Source: Sternotherus odoratus
Taxonomy: Eukaryota; Chordata; Testudines; Kinosternidae
Direction of reading: 5' to 3'
NCBI GenBank assembly: GCA_032164245.1
Contig: JAVMKO010000001.1
Coordinates: 63,842,892 to 63,906,891, forward strand
DNA: 64,000 nt
The notes under the pieces: generated by a model
Databases searched by the model: none
Told to the model about the DNA's origin: nothing
What the model saw: only the letters and a program-made list of their open reading frames with translations
Part shown: in pieces, positions 57,864 through 64,000 of the stretch
Layout of the letters: each line of letters begins with the position of its first letter
Numbering within the stretch: position 1 is the first letter of the stretch
Program-made: the position numbers and the translations under genes

Positions 57864-58595
57864 AATGCCACCTATCTTTCAGTGGATTTCCTGCCCTGAA
57901 AAATTATATTGAATAACTTTGAGTTTCTGTTTTGCAGAAAAAAAAAAAAAAGACAGGACATTTTAACTCACCACAGTGGAGTTTTAGCTCAGCATTTTGG
58001 CAACATTAAGAAACATGAGGTTTGCACTTTCATAACATAAGAAGGTATGATGAGGTTTGCATTTTGGTAACGTAAAAAACGTGGTGAGGTTTGCAGAGAC
58101 AGTGTTGAATCCTAAGTATAAATTCAGACATATATCTTTTGGATACACATTCGTTTCTTTCTGTTTTAAAATCATTGTCACAGAACAGAAACAAAAAGGT
58201 GTGGCAGAAGCTTGTCAGCAAAAATATCGATATTTCTGTCAAACAAAGCAATGATGTGGCCCAGAGAAAGAGATAAGCATTTTAGCAGATCCCCACTGAC
58301 TGAGTCAAGACAGGGCCTATTTGTCTTTTTATCTGCTGACTCTGAAATTTCACACATCAGATCATTCTGATTTTTCCGGCAACTGATGTTAAAATGATAT
58401 AGTATAAGTAACAGATTATGGTGATCTGCTATATAGTAACAAGGAACTTTTAAGCAGTTTCTTTTATATTGTTGACTGTTTGGCCTGAGCGTGGCTTTCA
58501 TAGTTGTTTCCATTAGAAGGAGAAATTGATGTTATGAGTCAGATATTTATTCTATTCAATTGTATTTATTTACAAAGAATGCTCTTTCCCTGGAC
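57864..58595. other. Intergenic sequence
   Basis: AT-rich. Repeated 'gtgaggtttgca' words at 58020-58100 look like a short local duplication. Frames at 57984-58513 have no recognised family. Confidence 0.3.
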
Positions 58596-58608
58596 ACAGT
58601 AGGAGCAG

Positions 58609-59073
58609 GCTTCAGAGTGGTAGCCGTGTTAGTCTGTATCAGCAAAAACAATGAGGAGTCCTTATGGCACCTTAGAGACTAACACATTTATTTGGGCATA
58701 AGCTTTCATGGGCTAAAACCCACTTCATCAGATGCATGGAATGGTAAATACAGTAGGCATGTATAAATACACAGCACATGAAAAGATGGAAGTTGATTTA
58801 CCAATTGAGGGAGTGGAGGGGTCAGTGCTAACAAACCAATTCAATTGAGGTGGAAAAGGCCTATTCTCAACAGTTGACAAGAAGGGGTGAATACCAAGGG
58901 AGGGAAAATCACTTTTGTATTGTTAATGAGGCCAATGCAAGCAAGGTGGCCAATTTCAAACAGCTGACAAGAAAGTGTGAGTATCAGCAGAGGGAAATTA
59001 GTTTCTGTAGTGACCTATCCACTCTCAGTCTTTGTTAGTCTCTAAGGTGCCACAAGGACTTCTCGCTGTTTTT
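58609..59073. mobile_element. Penelope-like insertion with 13-bp duplication
   Basis: Flanked by ACAGTAGGAGCAG (58596-58608) and ACAGTAGGAACAG (59074-59086), one mismatch. Left side starts 'gtagccgtgttagtctgta' and 'ggcaccttagagactaacac', then PLE terminal sequence including 'cataagctttcatgggctaa'. The right end returns in inverse orientation ('gttagtctctaaggtgccac'), giving terminal inverted repeats. An internal near-duplication at 58870-58990 repeats the 'cagttgacaagaaggggtga' block. Confidence 0.85.
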
Positions 59074-59483
59074 ACAGTAGGAACAGTTTCCTCCACAGTG
59101 CTGGTTTAAAAGTTTCTTTCCTCACAAACCCCAGCCTGCCTTCTAGCAGTCTGCCTAAAAAGAAGCACTCTCTTGGCTTAATCTCAGGCCCATGCTACCA
59201 GTGCTTCTCTGATTTCGCCTGGCTTTTCTGGCTGCTTCCTTCTGGCTTTCTGCCTCTGTCACACACAGACACACAGAAACAATTCCAACCAATGAATGCC
59301 TCAGCCTCCTCACATTCCATCTAAATTACATTAAAACAAAGAAATATCAGGCTGTTAAGAAGGAGACCCCCTCCTAATAGCACTCACTATCACTGGATAA
59401 AGAAATATATCTTAAGATGGTTAAAGAAAACTTTAGTTTGATAGTATTCTGTCCATCAAAAAATTACTTATCAATTCTTAAAA

Positions 59484-59973
59484 CAATGAGGAATCCTTGT
59501 GGCACCTTAGAGATTAACACATTTATTTGGGCATTAGTTTTCATGGGTGAAAACCCACTTCATCAGAGGCATGGAGTGAAAAATACAGTAAGCAGTATAT
59601 ATATTACAGCGTACGAAAAGATGGGAGTTGCCTTACCAAGTGGGAGGGTCATTCCTAATGAGACCAATTCATCCAAGGTGGAAGTGGCCTATTCTCAACA
59701 GTTGACAAGAAGGGGTGAATATCAGTAGAGGGAAAATTACTTTTTGTAGTAACCCCGCCACTCCCAGTCTTTATTCAGGCATAATTTGATGGTGTCCAGT
59801 TTGAAAATTAATTCCAGTTCTGCAGTTTCACATATGAGTCTGTTTTGGAAGTCTTTTTGTTGAAGAATTGCCACTTTTAAGTCTGTTATTGAGTGTCCAG
59901 GGAGATTGAAGTTCTTTGCTACTGGTTTTTAAATGTTACAATTCTTAACATTTGTGTCCTTTTATTCTTTTTC
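59484..59973. mobile_element. Penelope-like element fragment
   Basis: Starts 'caatgaggaatccttgtggc', 'accttagagattaacac', continues through 'aaaacccacttcatcagagg' and into the antisense of the GIY-YIG C-terminal coding region ('ttgaagaattgccacttt', 'gtgtccagggagattgaagt'). Breaks off in decayed sequence near 59973. No convincing target duplication. Confidence 0.8.
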
Positions 59974-60201
59974 AGATTATGCTGGCAGTGTGGTGAAAAG
60001 CTAATTGCTCTGAGATATGTGGCCCACTGTTTGAAATGTTTCCACAAGGGCTAATTTTGAAGGGATTGTGGTAGAAATGCTGACCCTTTGATTTAAACAT
60101 CTAAAAAACCAGCATTCTCTCAAATAAATTATGATAATCCACAGTCCTTTAGATCTGTAAAACTGTCTTTTGATCTTACACCCTTCTGTCTACCACTTAA
60201 G

Positions 60202-60712
60202 CGACATAGAGTCCTGTGGCACTTTATAGACTAACAGACGTATTGGAGCATAAACTTTCATCAGATGCATGCAGTGGAAATTTCCTGAGGCAGGTATATA
60301 TATATCAGGTTAGAGATAACAAGGTTAGTTCAATCAGGGAGGATGATATATATATATCATCCTCCCTGATTGAACTAACCTTGTTATCTCTAACCTGATT
60401 CTTGCCCATATATATATATATGGGCAAGAATCAGGTATATATCAGGTATTCCTGAGGCAGGTATATATATATATGGGCAAGAATCAGGTTAGAGATAACA
60501 AGGTTAGTTCAATCAGGGAGGATGAGGCCCTCTTCTAGTAGCTGATCTGGAGGTGTGAACACCAAGGGAGGAGAAATTTATTTTGTAGTTGACTAGCCTT
60601 CAATCTCCCTGGACACACAACAGCAGATTTAAAGGTAGCCATCCTGCAGGAAAAAAACTTCAGGACCAGACTTCAAAGAGTAACTGCTGAGCTTCAGTTT
60701 ATTTTAGTTAAT
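60202..60712. mobile_element. Rearranged Penelope-like insertion with 11-bp duplication
   Basis: Flanked by exact TACCACTTAAG (60191-60201 and 60713-60723). The insert begins with PLE end sequence 'gagtcctgtggcactttata'. A block of about 41 bp (caggttagagataacaaggt...) occurs three times in alternating orientation (60306-60346 plus, 60358-60397 minus, 60485-60525 plus) with (TA)n runs at the junctions. The right part is PLE coding sequence in inverse orientation. The structure suggests repeated template switching. Confidence 0.85.
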
Positions 60713-60723
60713 TACCACTTAAG

Positions 60724-61537
60724 TAATTCAGGACCGCTGAAGATGTGAAAAAGAGTGGCATACTAGCCATTGCAGCTTGTGGCACCCTGTCCATTATAAG
60801 AGAACAATCTTGTTTTGTTTAGAAAACTATCCAATGCAATGTTAATTTTCATAATCTGTGTTGCATTTTCAGGAAATCAGATTTAATACAGTCATTTTGC
60901 TATTTGCGTTGCCTCTATAAGAAGGTGATTGATGTGTATGACATTTACTCTAATTGTTATGCTCTTTAACGAGCTTCTAAAAAATGAACTTCCCTTTTGG
61001 AGACTCCAGCTGGAATTGGTGTCCTTAGGAAACAAATTAAGTAGATTCCAGTTCTCTTGACAGGATTTTCAACCCCAGATTCCTAGCACTGATATCAGCA
61101 GAGCACCAGAGGAGCTACAAAAGCTCTTTGAAGCACAGTACTTCTCTGAGTACTGAGAGTTATATGACTTTATTTTTGAGTTCATTGAAGATGCTAATGT
61201 TCTGCCTCAAATTAAAGCTGAATTGTTTGAAACATTCCAGGAAGCCTTTGTTGGAGCAGCTTCAAAGCTTAAAATGTGGCTGAAGTTAGTCAGCCAGGAT
61301 GTGACTATCTGGAAGGAAACAGACTCTTCTACCCCACAAAGATACCTTTTGTGTCACACACTAAGCAGCAATTACTGTCTAGAAACAATTTCCTTCAGAG
61401 GAGTTAGACATCGATGCAGTAGCACTGGCCTCAAGCCCCCCTGCCAACCAATGTAAATGTTTGAAATGCTTGAATTTGTTTTAAAAATCTAGAAGTCTGT
61501 ATGTATTGAAATTACCATCACTGTTTCTCCAGTTTTA
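60724..61537. other. Intergenic sequence between PLE copies
   Basis: No recognisable element. A frame at 61223-61456 (plus) has no family. Confidence 0.3.
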
Positions 61538-62468
61538 AGAATAGCAGCCATGTTAGTCTGTATCCATAAAGAAAATGAGGAATACTTGTAGCACTTTAGA
61601 GACTAACCAGTTTATTTCACCATAAGCTTTCATGGGCTATAGCTCACTTCATCGGATGCATAGAATGGAACAAACAGAAGTAAGATGCATTTATATACAC
61701 AGAAAGCAAAAAAAGTTATAAATTACCATTCCAATTCTAAGAGGCTGTTAAATTTGGATGGGCCATTATCAGCAGGAGAAAAAAAACCTTTTGTAGTGAA
61801 AATTTACACTGTTTCTTATCTATGTCTGACAGTTGATAAGAGTCTGTAAAAGAGACTAAACTAGGAAAATGCAATCAATTAGTATAATCACAAAGCCACT
61901 CATGGTCCCTGTTTAATCCTTGGTTGACAGTATCCAATTTGCAAATTAATTCCAGTTCATCAGTGCTTCGTTGGAGTCTGTTTTGGAAGTTTTTCTGTTC
62001 TAAAATTAACACCTTTAAATCTTTAATAGAATGGCCAATAAGAATGAAGTGTTCTCCTACTGGTTTTTGAATGTTATGATTCCTGATGTCAGATTTGTAT
62101 CCATTTATTCTTTTGTGTAGAGACTGTTCAGTTTGGCCAATGTACATAGCAGAGGGGCATTGCTGGCGCATGACAGCATGTATCACATTGGTAGATGTGC
62201 AGGTGAATGAGCCTCTGATGGTGTGGCTGATGTGATTAGATCCTATGATGGTGTCAGTGCATCGGGCTTTGTTACAAGGATAGGTACCTGGGTTAGTGTT
62301 TTTGTTGTGTGGTATGTGGTTGCCAGTGAGTATTTGTTTCAGGTTGGGGGGGCTGTCTGTAAGTGAGTCCTTGCTTACAGACAGGCCCCCAACCTGAAAC
62401 AAATACTTATGCTGAAATAAACTGGTTAGTCTCTAAGGTGCTACAAGTATTCCTCATTTTCTTTATCT
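61538..62468 (-). mobile_element. Penelope-like element with inverted terminus and junction hairpin
   Basis: Left end 'agcagccatgttagtctgta' and 'aatacttgtagcactttaga'. The right end carries the same segment inverted ('aaactggttagtctctaagg', 'tgctacaagtattcctcatt'), giving terminal inverted repeats of about 50 bp. Between, the coding strand is minus (61875-62402). The switch point is a hairpin around 62331-62406 with 'gtttcaggttgggggg' arms. Flanks 'tctccagtt' and 'tctcttcagt' might be a decayed duplication. Confidence 0.8.
61875..62402 (-). pseudogene. PLE C-terminal GIY-YIG endonuclease fragment
   Basis: Open for 175 codons. Cys/His-bearing segment (NPGTYPCNKARCTDT), then SFTCTSTNVIHAVMRQQCPS, then AMYIGQTEQSLHKRINGYKS carrying the YIG part of the GIY-YIG motif, then GEHFILIGHSIKDLKV and QKNFQNRLQRSTDELELICK. 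In Penelope-like elements this nuclease follows the RT and nicks the target. The RT is absent here and the start lies in the fold-back junction, so it is not a complete gene. It differs from the copy at 63.4-64.0 kb at many positions, so it belongs to a separate subfamily. Confidence 0.75.
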
Positions 62469-63000
62469 CTTCAGTGTCGTTAATAGTGCTGATAGTGAGT
62501 GCAACAGTCTATAATAAAGGCAGAGGTGTCTATTCCCAAAGGCAGAGGTATCCTTAAGAAGCCAGCATCAGGAATCTCTTAAAGAGGATTATTGTAAATA
62601 GAACACTTGTGTATGTAATCCTTCTGCCAGATGTTGGCAGGAAAAAAGTCTGGGTTCATATATGTAGGTGTTCCTCTTGACATTAACTAACACCTTGGCT
62701 CACACCACCCCAGCCTCAGAAACCTAGGAAAAACTAACTGCTTTCCCAGGGTGCCCTTAATAAGGAAATCTTCTCTCACAAGCACTGAATCTGTTTATAA
62801 AACCAGGACAATTTTATTAAGAGGAAAAGGAACACAGTATTAATTTGGGAAAACGCAATAGCGACATCGTGTACTTTTATACATTGTATATTTATACCTG
62901 CACAAGTCTACAAATAACTGTGGGCGCCCTCTATAACTTTGCACCCCAGATGTTTATGGAAATATGCTTATGAGTGTGAATATAATGTAACTGGAATATG
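62469..63000. other. Intergenic sequence, possible LTR-like piece
   Basis: 62640-62990 contains 'ggacaattttattaagagga', whose reverse strand has AATAAA in a context seen in LTRs. No ends found. Otherwise nothing recognised. Confidence 0.25.
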
Positions 63001-63018
63001 CTTTGGTAACAAAGAGTC

Positions 63019-63075
63019 ATAAGAACATAAGAACAGCCATACTGGGTCAGACCAAAGGTCCATCTAGCCCAGCAT
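63019..63075 (-). mobile_element. 57-bp CR1 3'-end sliver inside a PLE
   Basis: Minus strand reads 'atgctgggctagatggacct', 'ttggtctgacccagtatggc' and 'ttcttatgttcttat', the extreme CR1 3' end. It splits the PLE phrase 'aaagagtc|cctgtggcacc' seen intact elsewhere. No target duplication beyond 1-2 bases was found. Confidence 0.8.
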
Positions 63076-63393
63076 CCTGTGGCACCTTAATGACTAACTA
63101 TAAAGTATCGAAGCATAAGCTTTCGTGGGCTAATACCCACTTCGTCGGATGCAAGCAGTGGAAGTGTCCAGGGGCAGGTATAGATAAGTAGGCAAGAACC
63201 AGGTAGGAGGAAACAAGGTTAGTCCAATCAGGCTGAACCAGCTTGTTATCTCAAATCAGGGAGGGTGGGTTATTCTTCTAGCAGCTCAATAGGAGGTGTG
63301 AACTCGGAGAGAGGAGAAGCTGTTTTTGTAATTAGCAAGCCATTCAAGATCCTTGTTCAATCCTAGATTGATTGTGTCAAATTTGCAAATGAA

Positions 63394-64000
63394 TTACAGC
63401 TCTGCAGTTTCTCTTTGCAGTCTGGTCTTGAAGTTTTTTTGCTGCAGTACGGTGACTTTTAAATCTATAATTGTGTGTCCAGGCAGATTGAAGTGTTCTC
63501 CTACAGGTTTTTGTATATTGCCATTCCTGATACCTGATTTGTGTCTATTTATCCTTTTTCGTAGGGACTGTCCAGTTTGGCCGATGTACATAGCAGAGGG
63601 ACATTGGTGGCATATAATGGCATATATGATTTTGGTAGATGTGCAGGTGAATGAACCAGCGATGGTGTGCCTGATCTGGTTAGGTCCTGTGATGGTGTTG
63701 CTGGTGTAGATATGTGGGCAGAGTTGGCATCGGGGTTTGTTGCATGGATTGGTTCCTGAGTTGGAGTTATTATGGCGCGGTGTGCTGTTGTTCGTGAAAA
63801 TCTGCTTCAGGTTGGCAGGTTGTCTGTGTGCCAGGACTGGCCTGCCTCCCAAGGCCTGTGAAAGTGAGGGATTATTGTTCAGGATGGGTTGTAGATCACT
63901 GATGATGCCTTGGAGAGGTTTTAACTGAGGACTGTAGGTGATGGCCAGTGGTGTTCTATTGTTTTCTTTCTTGGGCTTGTCTTGCAGCAGCAGGCTTCTG
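63394..64000 (-). pseudogene. PLE ORF: C-terminal part with GIY-YIG endonuclease, 5' end outside the window
   Basis: The minus frame is open from the window edge through PLQGIISDLQPILNNN, LGGRPVLAHRQPANLKQIF, NPCNKPRCQLCPH (Cys-rich linker), SFTCTSTKIIYAIICHQCPS, AMYIGQTGQSLRKRINRHKS and GEHFNLPGHTIIDLKV to ETAEL. There it meets a TAA where the copy at 41 kb has CAA (Gln in ELQFICKF), so the last 40-50 residues are lost. Canonical order in these elements is RT, Cys-rich linker, GIY-YIG. The YIGQT part of the motif and the R-x-R-I-N-x-H-K helix are intact. Confidence 0.75.

Larger units (their letters stand above)
63003..64000 (-). mobile_element. Penelope-like element running off the window end
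   Basis: Begins 'tggtaacaaagagtc', resumes after a 57-bp CR1 sliver as 'cctgtggcaccttaatgact', then 'ttcgtgggctaatacccact' and the full terminal region seen in the fold-back at 40692-41617, followed by coding sequence on the minus strand to the window edge. This is the most complete PLE in the window. Its RT part would lie beyond 64000. Confidence 0.85.

Overview
The window is vertebrate nuclear DNA, most likely from a turtle or another non-avian reptile. The evidence is an AT-rich background, one vertebrate-type exon with a good splice acceptor, and a repeat load dominated by CR1 LINEs, Penelope-like elements (PLEs), hAT and Tigger-type DNA transposons, solo LTRs and tRNA-derived SINEs with a CR1-like tail. 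I recognise these families from memory and searched no database. There is no bacterial-style gene organisation.

Layout. Positions 1-11513 read as the last intron of a plus-strand gene, with scattered transposons. Positions 11514-11693 are its terminal coding exon: 59 codons plus stop, a single TPR repeat, and a C-terminus I recognise as TMTC2. About 2.7 kb of 3' UTR follows, to a poly(A) signal near 14409. From about 14.4 kb to the end I see no host coding exon. It looks like gene-poor intergenic sequence made of unique AT-rich DNA and transposon debris.

The repeats fall into zones. From 20 to 39 kb there are hAT-type elements, two minus-strand solo LTRs with 5-bp target duplications (24981-25713 and 33243-33893), CR1 tails and MIR-like remnants. 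At 40.5-41.6 kb there are two fold-back PLE insertions with exact target duplications. From 43 to 49 kb there are nested hAT and Tigger-like elements with very GC-rich, tandemly repeated interiors. At 53.6-57.8 kb a minus-strand CR1 locus is invaded by a hAT element, a palindromic GC-rich element, a Helitron-like element and a 73-bp PLE fragment. From 58.6 kb to the window edge lies a series of PLE copies; the last keeps an open GIY-YIG endonuclease reading frame that runs off the window.

The one cellular gene encodes an ER multi-pass TPR protein of the cadherin O-mannosylation family. Nothing else here looks like a pathway or operon. The least explained structures are (1) PLE copies of 73 bp to 0.9 kb, several built as inverted fold-backs and flanked by 11-14 bp duplications, and (2) unrelated terminal-inverted-repeat elements that have each acquired CpG-dense tandem-repeat cores in an AT-rich region.
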